Assembly: GCA_028023455.1 (NCBI GenBank) | Contig: JAQFVV010006208.1 | Span: forward strand, 8,042,963-8,106,962 | Length of the DNA stretch: 64,000 bases | From: Epiperipatus broadwayi | Lineage: Eukaryota > Onychophora > Udeonychophora > Euonychophora > Peripatidae | Reading direction: 5' to 3' | In this document: piece by piece, positions 11,869 to 22,404 of the stretch | How the letters are laid out: each line of letters opens with the position of its first letter | Numbering within the stretch: position 1 is the stretch's first letter | Notes under the pieces: generated by a model | Database searches by the model: none | Seen by the model: only the letters and a program-made list of their open reading frames with translations | What the model was told of the DNA's origin: nothing | Translations under genes and position numbers: made by a program

Positions 11869-12329
11869 TCAATGATGTAAATTTATATTTAATAAAATGG
11901 AATTGCTTTTGTATTTTGTGCATTTTTATTTTTTAATGTATGTAAAAGTTTACCTATCTTATGATCCATGATATTTGATTTATATATATATTGAATTTGC
12001 ATTTTATTTAAATATTTAATATATAGAGGGCCCTGCAAAAAAAATCCAATCGGGTCCCACACTTATTGGATCCAGGCCTGCAAATGAAAGAAATATGTAG
12101 CGAATGAAAGAGAGATTTATATATTGGGTTTTATTAATTTAGACAAGGCAGTTTGTTCAGTTCATCGCACAGGTTTATGGCAATGTTTAAAATTAGGTTT
12201 GTTGTCCTCCAAAATTTCTTCATATTATATACTTTCTATATGATAGAATGAGAGGAAGTATTATTACCACAATTGGAAAATCTGGGGCAAAATTGGTATT
12301 AAATAAGGATGTATTCTTGTTTCAATATT

Positions 12330-12921
12330 AAACACAGGCAAAACTCCCCATACAGTAGTGCCACCCTGTGCCTCTGTTTGAGGCACAGGGTGGCACTACT
12401 GTATGGGGAGTTTTGCCTTTGTTTACAACAAATTATGTGCTAGTATAGAGATGGTGATCATGTGATGTTCGATGGTTTAACACCAATCCTGCCTAATAGG
12501 ATAGTGGTGGCTATGGTTGTTTAAGAGCCAAAGACACCAAAATGTATGGGTGCTGAATTGAGTTCAGACCCATATGACTATATAAGCTATTGAGATTAGA
12601 TTGAAGATATTAACAATGTTTTCAATTTCATTCTCATAGTTTTGTAGTAAAGTAGAGTTAAAAGGTGGCTGCTGGAGGGTTGCATTAGATCCTAAGATCT
12701 AGGTGCAGTGCTCTCAGATCCAAGGCTCCTCACTGATGATGGCCACAAGCCAGAAACTAGTCTGGGGATATTGGATGAGTAGGCACTAGATAGGGATTTT
12801 ATGCACAAGCCTTCTGGCATCCATTGATTACTCTGTTTGGCACAGGGTGGCACTACTGTATGGGGAGTTTTGCCTTTGTTTACAACAAATTATGTGCTAG
12901 TATAGAGATGGTGATCATGTG
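12330..12921 (+). mobile_element. HR1 element with 457-bp tandem organisation and intact hammerhead
   Basis: Flanked by a perfect 13-bp direct repeat, TTGTTTCAATATT (12317-12329 and 12922-12934). It opens with a compact hairpin (12337-12414; CAGGCAAAACTCCCC..GGGGAGTTTTGCC). The block from GGCACAGGGTGGCACTACTG through GTGATCATGTG then appears at 12382-12461 and again at 12839-12921, offset 457 bp, so the element is a tandem monomer-and-a-bit unit. One hammerhead lies inside the unit. Partial tandem copies are what reverse transcription of a multimeric or circular ribozyme RNA would leave (inference). Confidence 0.8.
12718..12776 (+). ncRNA. Hammerhead ribozyme (HR1), best-preserved copy
   Basis: Complete type I hammerhead. 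Outer stem I ATCCAA (12718-12723) pairs with TTGGAT (12771-12776); internal loop GGC / TA; inner stem I TCCTCA (12727-12732) pairs with TGGGGA (12763-12768). The core is CTGATGA (12733-12739), stem II TGGC-CACAA-GCCA (12740-12752), GAA (12753-12755), stem III ACTAGT, C12762. Every invariant base is present and stem II is fully paired. The stem I internal loop and stem II loop are where natural hammerheads make their tertiary contact. Predicted cleavage is after C12762. Confidence 0.87.
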
Positions 12922-13039
12922 TTGTTTCAATATTGTTATGATAGATGTTTTTGGATCAATTTATAGTTGACTAATGAACAGGGATTAAAATATAATACAG
13001 AGTTGATAGTGGAATATTTAATTTGAATCAATACAAACC

Positions 13040-13215
13040 AAAGACAAGACCATCTTCTTGGATTCTGGATTTACCATATACTGATGATTATGCTATTTTT
13101 ACCAGTTCAAAAAAACAATTTACAAAAAATACTTAATGCTTTGAATGCAGTATATGAAGACTTTAGTTTAATTGTAGAAAAGGAAATCAACCTCCAGTTA
13201 TGCACTGTTTATAAA
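13040..13215 (+). pseudogene. LINE reverse transcriptase fragment
   Basis: Frames around 13075-13200 give LPYTDDYAIFTSSKKQF, then ILNALNAVYEDFSLIVEKE. This is the YxDD palm motif and the following helix of non-LTR reverse transcriptases (usual form FADDIAIF..). The motif is broken by a frame change after KKQF. A related inverted segment at about 13640-13710 repeats the TCTCCATGCACTCAC and CAACCTCCAGT blocks in reverse, so the fragment sits in a rearranged inverted pair. Confidence 0.5.
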
Positions 13216-13254
13216 TATATATTAAAATCTCCATGCACTCACTTATGCTTAAAG

Positions 13255-13385
13255 CATACTCTCATATATGCCAACCATTAATGACCATGCTTATTTCAGG
13301 GCTTAAATCTATTATATGCCTGATGTAACAATTGACAATTATAGTGTACAAATTCAGATATTCTATCACAGGAGACGGAATCTCA
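13255..13385. repeat. Dispersed repeat shared with 38590-38720
   Basis: The blocks ATGACCATGCTTAT, GGCTTAAATCTATT, GCCTGATG and ATCACAGGAGA occur in the same order at 38590-38720. Nothing shows what it encodes. Confidence 0.5.
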
Positions 13386-13764
13386 TTTTTAATCACCTGC
13401 AACCAAATGTGTATTAATGAGGAATAAATGTAAATCTATTATTATTAAGTGTTGAAATTTAGAATATCTACATTTGTACGATATAATTGTCAATTTGAAC
13501 ATCTGGCATAAATTGTCAATTTGAACATCTGGCATATAATATATTCAAATCCTGAGATAAGCATAATTAGTAATTGTTGGTGTATATAAGAATATGCTTT
13601 AAACATACGTGAATTCACTTATGCTTTTGAACTATTATTGAAGGGTGAGTGCACAGAGATTTTAATATACATGACTGGAGGTTGATTTCCTTCTCTACAA
13701 TTACAATTATTTCAGTGCTTAATAATAATAGATTTTAATTAATATTCAAAAAAATTCAGGTTCT

Positions 13765-14365
13765 TCATCAACCAGGGATTGAAAAAAAACCCATAGCTTG
13801 ACTGGTTATCAACTCGACAATATGAATCAGTTTAAATATTAGAAAGATGAACTTAAATGTTGCAATAAAATAACAGCAACCAATTTAATTTACTGCTACC
13901 ATTTCCACAGCAAATTAAAAGATAATTTTTTATGACAGGAAAATAACTACTGCAATAACATTGGCTATATATGGAGCTGTTATTTTACTTCTTGTATAAA
14001 AATGAGACTCGAACATTCTATTCACACAATGAAAAGGTATTATAAAAGTTTCATTTAACGAGATTCTAAAATTTGAAAACTACAATGGCAAGATCGTAAA
14101 ACCAGCCCATGTTCTTCAACTTGTCAAATGTGATATATAGACTCCACTATTGCAAAATTACCTTTAAATGGACTGGGCATATAAAACAAAGGAACAACCT
14201 GAGACTATTATGATGAACTTCAGCATGATTCCTTTAGGAAAGATAGACTTCATCTATGTTCTAAGAATTATCTCAAAGACATTTTAATGAAGTGTCATAT
14301 GGATTGCATCCATTGAGAAGACACGGAAGAAAATATAATACATTGGAAAGATATAATTAGACATA
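13765..14365. other. No recognised feature
   Basis: No gene or repeat supported. Confidence 0.4.
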
Positions 14366-14690
14366 GTGTTGATGTATTTCAGAAAGATTCTGTTGAAGAA
14401 ATTAAAAGACAGTGTTATAGATCTCATTGAAAAAATTAAAAGACTGAAGTGGAGTTGGGCTGGACATATTGTTAGAAGAGATGATAATAAATGGACAATT
14501 GAAACCTTAAACGGGATTCCAATAGATTGTAAAAGACCCAGAAAGAGACCACATGTGAGATGGATGAATGAAATAAGAAAGTATGCAGGGGTGATGTGGA
14601 TAAGAGAAGCTAAAAATTGGAGAAGATGGATTGAACTTGGAGAGACCTTCATCCTGCAGTGGATTGATAATGATTGATGATGATTACAAA
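14366..14690 (+). pseudogene. RTE-like LINE 3' end (endonuclease-reverse transcriptase C-terminus)
   Basis: The frame carries the hallmark C-terminal block of RTE-type endonuclease-reverse transcriptases: LKWSWAGHIVRRDD, KRPRKRPHVRWMNEI, WIREAKNWRRWIELGETF, ending in DND. The body is 5'-truncated, as expected from incomplete target-primed reverse transcription. The stop is followed at once by a TGATGATGAT tail, the short-repeat 3' end typical of RTE. The segment is open for about 100 codons, so it is the youngest-looking of five copies (others at 30889, 32305, 49003 and 51934, all minus strand). Confidence 0.82.
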
Positions 14691-14725
14691 ATATATTAAA
14701 TAACATATTCTTTTAAATTCATATA

Positions 14726-15240
14726 AATAAAGATACAATAAAAAACAAATAACTCCCAAGATATATTTCATGCTGAACCAGCATTCATCAGTTAGTCCAG
14801 GTCACGATCTGTCATATATATCTTTATTATATGAAAAATATTTAGCTTTATTAAATAATTATATTTTGAATTACAAGTGTCAAATTAATTCCACCTGCAT
14901 CTTTGACACCATCCACTTTAGATAAATATAGTAATGACTATTATTAATCCTTTACTAAACTAGAGATTATCTCTAGCACAGATATAAACTTCAAACTCAA
15001 TTAAAGATTAATATATCTGATTTTTTAAAATTAAGCACATGCAAACATTTCTCTTTCCCATATGTAACATTTTTGTAAAAAATATATTAAATAAAACAAT
15101 AAAAGACAACTGATGTCAAAGATGCATTTTGGGCTGAACCAGCATTCATCAGTTGGCCCAGATCACCATCTCTCATATATATCTCTGTTATTCAAAAATA
15201 TTTATCTATATTAAATAATTACATTTTGAATATACAACCA
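14726..15240 (-). mobile_element. Two tandem HR3 copies, about 361-bp period
   Basis: The segment holding GCTGAACCAGCATTCATCAG occurs at 14772 and 15133 with matching flanks on both sides (AATAAA..AACAA.. before; CATATATATCT, AAAAATATTT and TTAAATAATTA after). The offset is about 361 bp, so this is a head-to-tail dimer of an HR3 unit. The first copy has a complete hammerhead core; in the second GAA is replaced and the core is dead. Confidence 0.6.
14755..14800 (-). ncRNA. Hammerhead ribozyme (HR3)
   Basis: Minus strand: CTAA, CTGATGA, perfect stem II ATGCTG-GTT-CAGCAT, GAA, stem III ATATAT, cleavage base C (complement of 14760), TTGG. The core is complete. The inner stem I is four pairs with one G-U. 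Having C rather than the family's usual A at the cleavage site makes it closer to the optimal NUC triplet. Confidence 0.62.
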
Positions 15241-15835
15241 GATAGTTATGGGGTGAGTTAGTTTGACATTTGTAATTCAAAATATATTTATTACAAAATA
15301 TTAAATAAACAGAAAAACAAATTAGCATGTTTTATATGTGGTTGTATTTGTGTTTTACATATTGGTTTATATAACCATTGCAAAAATCATTTCTAGATGC
15401 AGTTTTTTCTTTTCTTTCCTTGGAGTTCTTTCTCTTTATTTCTTTTTTCCTCAGAGTTGGAATGACCATACCTCATTTACAAGTGGATTGCATATGTATG
15501 TAATAAGTATAATCTCACATTTAATACTTAACACAAATAATCTACTAATAATTCAGTTTATCAACATTCACTTATATATTAGTAACTTTTAATGGATAAT
15601 AGTAAGTGTTAATAAATATCCAGCTAAACAAATTTTATAAAATAGTAAACAATAAATATACTAAGGATCAATTTTCAAATAAAAATATACAATTGACAGC
15701 TATATTATCATCAATCTCGGATGTGATCATTTTTTGTTAAGTTACCTTTGTAGATTAATATATCTAGTTATTTAACTTTATACCCTTTTCATATCCTAAT
15801 CAAATACTCCAAAAAACTTGAACTGAGTCGTATTC
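15241..15835. other. No recognised feature
   Basis: A T-rich plus-strand frame at 15338-15592 reads as a hydrophobic string with no family match; it is most likely chance. Confidence 0.4.
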
Positions 15836-16310
15836 TAACTTAATACCACTGAGTTAATTTTTGACAACATCTCACCAGAATCATGGTGCAAAATTAATTA
15901 ACTAACAATGCTGGCAGCAGGCCGAATGTATAGTTTATAAAATATGCAAATTATTACAATGAGAAATATAAATTATAAAAGTCAGATGTTCCACTTTTTT
16001 GACAAAAGGATGCAAGACTCCTTCATGTTGATTGAATTTGGGTATCTTGCAAAAAACCGATTCCTCCTTCAACTTTCTCTTATTATCATCTCTTTGTGTG
16101 CAGATGGTCTTAATAATAAAAGGAGAAAACAGGTCCTGTAGCAAACCCATGCTCCAGGAAAATTAACTTATACTGCTAGTCTTGATGCAATAATTTGTAT
16201 ATTTTATAAACTATATACTGTATTCAGTCTTATCCTGGTATTGTTAGTTAATTAATTTTCCACTATGATTCTAGTGAGAAGTCGCTAAAAGTTAACTCAA
16301 TAATATTAAG
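15836..16310. repeat. Inverted repeat with unidentified interior
   Basis: Arms at about 15836-15955 and 16189-16310 are complementary: ACTGAGTTAA..TTAACTCA, ATTCTGGTGAGA-like blocks, and TATAGTTTATAAAATATGCAAATTA against AATTTGTATATTTTATAAACTATA. The 230-bp centre is open on the minus strand for about 70 codons (QRDDNKRKL, then FNQHEGVLHPFVKKVEHL), but I do not recognise the product. The layout matches elements at 22405 and 46505 whose centres are endonuclease remnants. Confidence 0.5.
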
Positions 16311-16719
16311 TTAATATATATATATATTTGTTGAAGAAAATAAATAGAAAGAAGGATCTAACATTTAAATGATCACAAAATCTATTATGTATCCAAATAC
16401 TCAATACGGTTATTGCAGGATATATTATTCAGAATCCATAAAATGTAATTTAAACCAATAAAATATCTCATCTCCAGCTTACCTATTGCTATAAGTATAC
16501 TGCTAAACTATAATTTACAGTTGTTTATAAATATTTTTAAGAATTATATTAATGATCTAAAATGGAAATGATCATTCACTCAAATACAAAGAACATCATT
16601 AAAACAGTTTCAAATTCAAACCCAAATTATATCTAAAAAACTATTTAATGTGAAGAGATTTGCACATCATCTACTCATGAAAGAGGACTGGCTAATCTGT
16701 TCTTACCAGCGAAATCTCT

Positions 16720-16995
16720 GACAAGCTCCTAATTGGAGCTAGGAAATTAAGCTACCTAAGAAATCTTGTTTACCAGTAATAATTACCCATGTGACTCTGA
16801 TGAAAGCCCAGTTACCAGACCAATGTATTAAAATGATTCAATGTGGCATTAATAAGCAGAAAAATTCCATGGCTGAGGCAAGCGTAAATGGTCATAAAGA
16901 TTTTATATATAGAGCTGGAAAATAAGCTTTTAACAATATAACATTTGTAATACAGGCTTATTAAATTAGATCATGTGACATCTGATTTGATTTTT
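16720..16995 (+). mobile_element. Degenerate HR2 copy
   Basis: The right part (GCTTTTAACAATATAACATTTGTAATA, then TTAAATTAGATCATGTGACATCTGA) matches the outer end of HR2 copies. A CTGATGAAAGCCC block at about 16798 is what remains of the ribozyme; GAAAC is lost. Confidence 0.5.
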
Positions 16996-17510
16996 TTTGT
17001 GATGATTATAAAGAATCTACATATATTTAAAATAGAACAATAGATTTATCAGAAGCAAAATGTGACCCTAACAACATCATTCATTTTCCTACTTCCACTG
17101 TTAAACATTATGATGCAAAATTGAAGACTTTTTTGAGAGCATCTATGAGTTATTAAATCATATAAATAAAATCTTGTCACTTTGTCTAACATCTGAAAAA
17201 TGATTTAAATCTACTAAGCCCCATTTTTGCCCATTTCTGACTTCCTTAACCATTCACTGGATTCATCTCTCGACTCTAAGATTAAATATAAAAAAATTAA
17301 AAATCAGAAGAAAAAAAATTATTGAAAGAAACTAAAAAAAAAGATTTTTGTTCAAGCATTTATTACGTAAGCACACAAATATTGCTGTTCTAACCCAGAG
17401 TGAGATTGAAATTTTTTTAATATAGAAAATTATTTCTTTAAGAAATTGAAAAAAAAAACAAGGTCATGACTGGTTAATTTATATTTGAAAAATGTTTTGC
17501 CACTTTCATT
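16996..17510. other. No recognised feature
   Basis: AT-rich, several A runs; nothing supported. Confidence 0.4.
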
Positions 17511-17514
17511 TAAC

Positions 17515-17606
17515 TCTTGTTAAAAGGGGGTTGCCTTGACAACAGTTTGAGGTTGTTGATTGTAATCTATATTGGGATTATCTAAGTGTTGACTGGTTTC
17601 TAATGG
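17515..17606 (+). repeat. R6 dispersed repeat
   Basis: GGTTGCCTTGACAACAGTTTGAG, then GTTGATTG..ATTGG..TCTAAGTGTTGACTGG. Copies of the same order occur at 21955 (plus), 49660, 50405 and 56640 (minus). No ribozyme or gene seen. Confidence 0.6.
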
Positions 17607-17819
17607 TTATTTATAAACCCATTTCACTTTGAGCATTATTACACTTATTATATATTTCACTTATTATCACTACTGTTAAATCCTTTTTTAACAACAGCAA
17701 CCTCTTTTTTTTTCTTTCAAATATATTACGAGTTATAAAGTATAATGTTCTTTTCCACAAAATCCAATCAGAAAATATACACTCACCTTTTCTTTCCAAA
17801 AACTTTATTTTTTCCATCA

Positions 17820-18075
17820 TCATATATATATATTACAAAGACCTCAAGTCAGATGTCATATGACCTAATTTAACAAGCTTGTATTACAAATGTTATATAT
17901 AAAGAGCTCACTATTAAATAAGCTCTTAATAAGCTTTGCAGAATATCCTAGCATCTCACTGAGGAAGCCAGTAGCAGAAACCGGTCTGGGGTTGGGGATA
18001 TTCTGCAAAGCTTGTTAAGAGCATATTTAATAGTGAGCTCTTTATATATAACATATATATTGTGCCATTACAATT
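17820..18075 (+). mobile_element. HR2 element with apical hammerhead
   Basis: Long hairpin: GAGCTCACTATTAAATAAGC and GCTTTGCAGAATATCC at left pair with their complements at right (GGATATTCTGCAAAGC, then TTTAATAGTGAGCTC). The outer end holds the family tail TCAGATGTCATATGACCTAA. The ribozyme is the apex, and the hairpin arms continue its stem I. Confidence 0.72.
17941..18003 (+). ncRNA. Hammerhead ribozyme (HR2), hairpin apex
   Basis: CTGAGGA (17959-17965), short stem II AGC-CAGTA-GCA with two G-C pairs, GAA (17977-17979), self-complementary stem III ACCGGT, C17986. Inner stem I TCTCA pairs with TGGGG using G-U pairs; after an internal loop, GAATATCC (17941-17948) pairs fully with GGATATTC (17996-18003) and on into the element arms. 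Core bases are complete; stem II is minimal. Confidence 0.65.
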
Positions 18076-20975
18076 TAGTCACTAGCTAAATTAATGGTAA
18101 TGTGCATGTAAAAAAATGTAAAACATAATCATCATCACATTTTTATATAACCATAAAAGAAGCTGTAGGGCATCCAAGTTCAAACCCTACCAGATCAAAA
18201 TCTTAAACGCTTTAGACAGAAAGAGTGGGACAACAATTATATGCTTTACTTGTTTGTGTGTTAATAAATCTCAAAAAAGAGCAGTACACACATTTAAAAT
18301 TTAAAATTTTAATTTTTCTTTAAAAAGCAAAGTTATAATGCATACGTATAGGCAATGTATGTGTAAGCTATTTAATTGTTTTATATTTCAACTATTCAAC
18401 ATTTTAACTTTCTTTAAAACTAACCTATGCTTGATCAATTCTAATATCTTATTCTATGCTTCTATTTTGCTTTTCTATAATTGTAATTGGGATTTAAAAG
18501 TTACAGATTTAATTAAATAATAGGGTTATAATTACTAAGCTAGCAATTATATTATTTAATGTTAGTTTATGAATGATTTGAAATAATGAAGGATGTGTGT
18601 ACATTACATACAGAAATTTACATTTATTAAATATTGAAAGAAAAGGAAGGATTAAATCTGTCAAATTATTTTTTTTGTACAATTTTATGTTAAAAGAGTA
18701 AATCTGTTTAATCAGATATCTATCTATCTTTGTAGCAATTTTGTTTTTTTTTGTAAATGATTGCTTTTCACTTTGGGAGCTTATAATGGGTGGGAACTCT
18801 AATTTTGAAATTGTCTTATCTTAAGATCTAAAGAAGGAAGCTCAAAAATTTGAAGTGTTACCTAGATGTAAAAAAAAAAAGAAAGGAAATAAGGATTAAG
18901 TCTATTTTTTTTTAAAACAAAAGTGTCTGGAAAAAGGATTAAACTTTTCAGATGAAAAATAATTTAGTTGAAAATAAATTAGAGATCTAATTAAAACGAA
19001 TTTGTCCAAAAATAGCAAGTGACGCTATCTCTGATTGGTTAAGTTAGCTAAAAATTGGATATAAAAAGCTGTCTGGAATTATTATTATTGTAATTATGAT
19101 TCAGATTATTAGACTATTAAATTGAATGTTGAAAATATAAGAAATGGCTGGCTAGAAAAATTATATGTATGTCCCATCTTTTCCGGACCATCTGGGGGAA
19201 GCTGCACATCACATAGGAAAGAAAAGATGTGTCTAAAATAATATTCTACACCTTTCCACTGACCAGAGAAATAAGATGCTTTTAATAGAAGGAAGAAAGC
19301 ATTCACCTGCATTCAAAGAAGATGAATTAATCTATTGATAAATATTAATCATCAAGTCCAATTAATTGTTACAACAACTGATTTTAAACTCAAGAAAATT
19401 TATAAATGTGAAAACAACTGCTGTATTTCATCCACTAAAAGAATCGTGCTTGACAGGAAGAGAAGAAAAATTAATATAATGATTTCCAAATTGTCCACTA
19501 AAGTAAATAACCTCAATAGAGTCATCATCATCAAATAGTTATACACCTCAAGAAAGAGATTGTTCCCACGTAAAACGGAAATGGTAGCTGCAGAAATATA
19601 GACATTATACAAGACAAGTTTGAACCCTTGGAAATTCGCCACAAACAAAAGATTGGTAATATGACTTTTTATATCTATTTTCTTTATGATATCAGAGTCT
19701 TAATAAACATTTTAGCAATAAGGGGTATATTTTATTTAAAGAACTTTTAAAGACTATTCAGATCGATTAAAAACAAGAATGTCTTACTAATAATAACTTT
19801 GAGCTTCATAAATTATCTTGAATGTATCAAAATTATTTGTTTATTAATTTTACAGTTATGAAATATTTATTGTGTAAAACAATTATTTTTTTTATGGTAT
19901 TATGATTTTAGTTTTAACTAATACATGTGAAAATCTGTGCTCATACCCTGTCTATTACATATATAGACACAGGTATATATAAGCCTGTGTATTCCAGCTA
20001 CTAATATATTATTATTATTTTGGTTTTAAATAATATTTTGTTATTATGGGATAAAACACGCACATACATAATAATATTTTTATGTGTATAATTGCGAGTG
20101 AATGTGAAGTAACAAGTAGTGTTAGAATATTGGATTGTTTTGTTTCAAGTTAAGTATAGCATTTCAGAGACAGAGAGGGGGAGAAAATAATTTAAAACTT
20201 GTTTCTAAAACTTGCTCTTTCAATTCTATTAACATTTTTTTTTAACATTCTACTTACATGTTAGATTTATAAAGTATGTGTGCTAATGAGCAGATAATAT
20301 TTTTTTTTTCTTGAAATACTTTTCTCATGGAGTGAAAATCATGGTCAATGTGACATCCAACTTAATACAATCTACATTTGAAGGGAAAGGGGGAAGAATT
20401 TGAAATTAATCTGAGGATTGTTATATAATCAATTATTATTATTATTATTATTCATGTCAATTTTCATGTTTATCTAGAAATTTTTATGTATATGTTAGAA
20501 ATGCAGTAATAAATATTAGTTTGTTTTATTAAACGAGGCGTATATATTTCATTAAGTGTAGTCTTTGTTAAGTGTGATTATTCATCATCAATGGTTGAAT
20601 ATTAGTTATTTAAGATATAAGTAAATATGCTAAAATTAAGCAATAATTATGAATTTCTTTATAAAAATTAGTTTTATGTTTAGGCTTAGTCCTAAAGCTG
20701 TAGTTGAAACCCTTGTCATTATCGTTATTATTATCATCATCATCATCGTCATCAATGTTTTAATTAATGAGCTGTTTAACTGTTTAAAGGCCATAAATAA
20801 ATGTCGATTTTATAATATTTAGTGATTTCTTAGTATTATTATAACCACATCCCGTCATCTATTTCATGCAAGGATGAGTGAATTGCCATCCTAAATTAGT
20901 TATATATAATCTGAGCTAGTAAACTTATAAAAATATTGAAACACATTTGTTATGTTAAGATCTAAGAAATGATTT
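18076..20975. other. No recognised gene; microsatellites
   Basis: ATT repeats at about 20431-20451 and ATC repeats at about 20728-20748. Short minus-strand frames at 19109-19312 and 19400-19648 have no family match. Confidence 0.45.
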
Positions 20976-21084
20976 ATGTCTAATATACTCCACTTTGGTT
21001 TAAAGATGTTTTACTTTTACCTAAATATTAGTGCGTATAGTGATATGGCTCAAAAAGCAAAATCTCCCATTTTTATTAGAAATA

Positions 21085-21190
21085 AAGTACCAAAAAGGGG
21101 ATTCAAACCCGGTACATGTGAAAGGTTATTAGATATAACCTTGTCTAGATTCAGATAATCTAGTGGCGCCCTGCTAGACCATATTCACTT
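21085..21190 (-). repeat. tRNA-like sequence (SINE head or tRNA pseudogene)
   Basis: On the minus strand a box-A-like TGGTCTAGCAGGGC is followed about 75 bases later by a good box B (GGGTTTGAATCCC). The spacing is longer than in a tRNA and no acceptor stem pairs, so it is a tRNA-derived repeat rather than a working tRNA. Confidence 0.4.
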
Positions 21191-21535
21191 AGTATTTGTT
21201 TAAACATGCACTTAACATCAAACCAAGAAATGAAAGTGGATAAGATCTACTGCCTGTATACCTGAGTTATATTTTATTGAATTACTAGTGTACTCACTTC
21301 ACGTGATTTCATATACCTGAGTTATAATACTTGTTATTAATAATTTGCTTATAATTATTGAGATAGTGTTTACTTGAGAAATCCAAGTTATTTTAAATAT
21401 TATGATCTTATATATTACGGACAACTCAGGTATGGTAATATCTTTTGATCGACCTTTAATTTTGTTACAATGAACTCCTTTACTTATATCTTTTTGATCG
21501 ACATTTAATTAGGTTACAATATATATATATATTTA
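21190..21535. repeat. Short internal duplications
   Basis: ATACCTGAGTTATA occurs at about 21257 and 21312, and CTTTTGATCGACCTTTAATT recurs as TTTTTGATCGACATTTAATT about 60 bp later. Nothing coding. Confidence 0.5.
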
Positions 21536-21539
21536 TTTT

Positions 21540-21690
21540 TTTAAAACATCCAACATTTTGACCACTTTTATTTTTTTTTTAAAAAAAAGTACAGGTAAAA
21601 AAAAAGGAAAACCTTTGGGTAGTAAAAAAGCAAATCCTTGAAAATGATTACAAACAAAGTGGTTGAAACATTGGATGTTTTAAACAAGTA
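21540..21690. repeat. MITE-like hairpin
   Basis: Arms TTTAAAACATCCAACATTTTGACCACTTT and its near-complement AAAGTGGTTGAAACATTGGATGTTTTAAA, about 90 bp apart, in TA-rich flanks. It has the size and form of a small non-autonomous DNA transposon, but no coding source is visible. Confidence 0.55.
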
Positions 21691-21749
21691 AATATATATA
21701 TACAGTGATAGAAAAAATGGAAGTTTTTGAAAAGAAAAAAGATGCGGTA

Positions 21750-22320
21750 ATAAGTTGGATTATTTCATCATCTATCATTAAGACAATAAAGCCAACTACT
21801 CAAGACTTTAATAGGTTTATAAATGTAGATTATATTTGCCTGATTAATGAGGTTTGTTTAAACTTCTTTGCATCATTAATCTCACACTCTTTGGTCAAGT
21901 TGCAATCTTTAGGGTCTATATAAATATATAAGATCATAGATAATGTATTACCTTTATTGTTAAAGGTTGCCTTGACTACAGATTGAGATTTTTGATTGCT
22001 TAAGGGTTGATTGTTATCATCTATTGTTGAATGTCTAGAAATATTATAATAGACAACATGCGTTAATAAATTAGACCACGTTTTGAGTGGTATTATTCTA
22101 TACTCTTCTTCAAGTGTTGCTGGTTGGACCATTGGCAATACAAGCATAGACCAGCAACCCTTAAAAAGAATTGAAAATAATACCACTCAAAACTAACCTG
22201 TGTTGTCTATTTACACTAACAGTTATTTGTATTTGAAAAGTTTAAAATTTTGTAGACATTCAACATTTAACGATAGATGATAGAAATAGTTCAATGTATT
22301 GTCACACCTAATACTTCATC
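21750..22320. mobile_element. R6 joined to a degenerate HR4 palindrome
   Basis: R6 (GGTTGCCTTGACTACAGATTGAG) at about 21963-22035, then HR4 arms: GAGTGGTATTATTCTATACTC, CTTCTTCAAGTGTTGCTGG at left and CCAGCAAC..AATAATACCACTC at right. The family tail CATTCAACATTTAACGATAGATGATAG follows. The hammerhead-like centre is decayed. Confidence 0.5.
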
Positions 22321-22404
22321 ACAAACCCTTCAGCACATGCTAAATATTATTTATTTATAAAATATTGTTTTTCTCTTCACCAATAAAAATTGTAATTATA
22401 AATA

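Larger units (their letters stand above)
8237..12080 (+). mobile_element. hAT DNA transposon, complete with ends
   Basis: Starts CAGGGCCGAAATTAAGG and ends GGATCCAGGCCTG, the CAGG..CCTG type of terminus typical of hAT elements. Sub-terminal GGGCCC and GGGGCCCC blocks recur in inverted form near both ends (right end at about 12027-12080). The 8 bp before it (CAAAAGAA, 8229-8236) and after it (CAAATGAA, 12081-12088) match at 7 of 8 positions, the 8-bp target duplication size of hAT. The interior is one frameshifted transposase gene plus a duplicated 3' block. Total 3844 bp. Confidence 0.88.

Noticed and set aside
14284-14706. 140-codon minus-strand frame
   Set aside because: Antisense of the RTE-like C-terminus at 14366-14690.
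19109-19312. Minus-strand frame with SYFSGQWKG, checked as the next tensin exon
   Set aside because: The expected YFxGLLSG-type sequence is not followed and the reading phase does not fit.
21830-22186. 118-codon minus-strand frame
   Set aside because: It runs across the R6/HR4 repeat junction; no domain.
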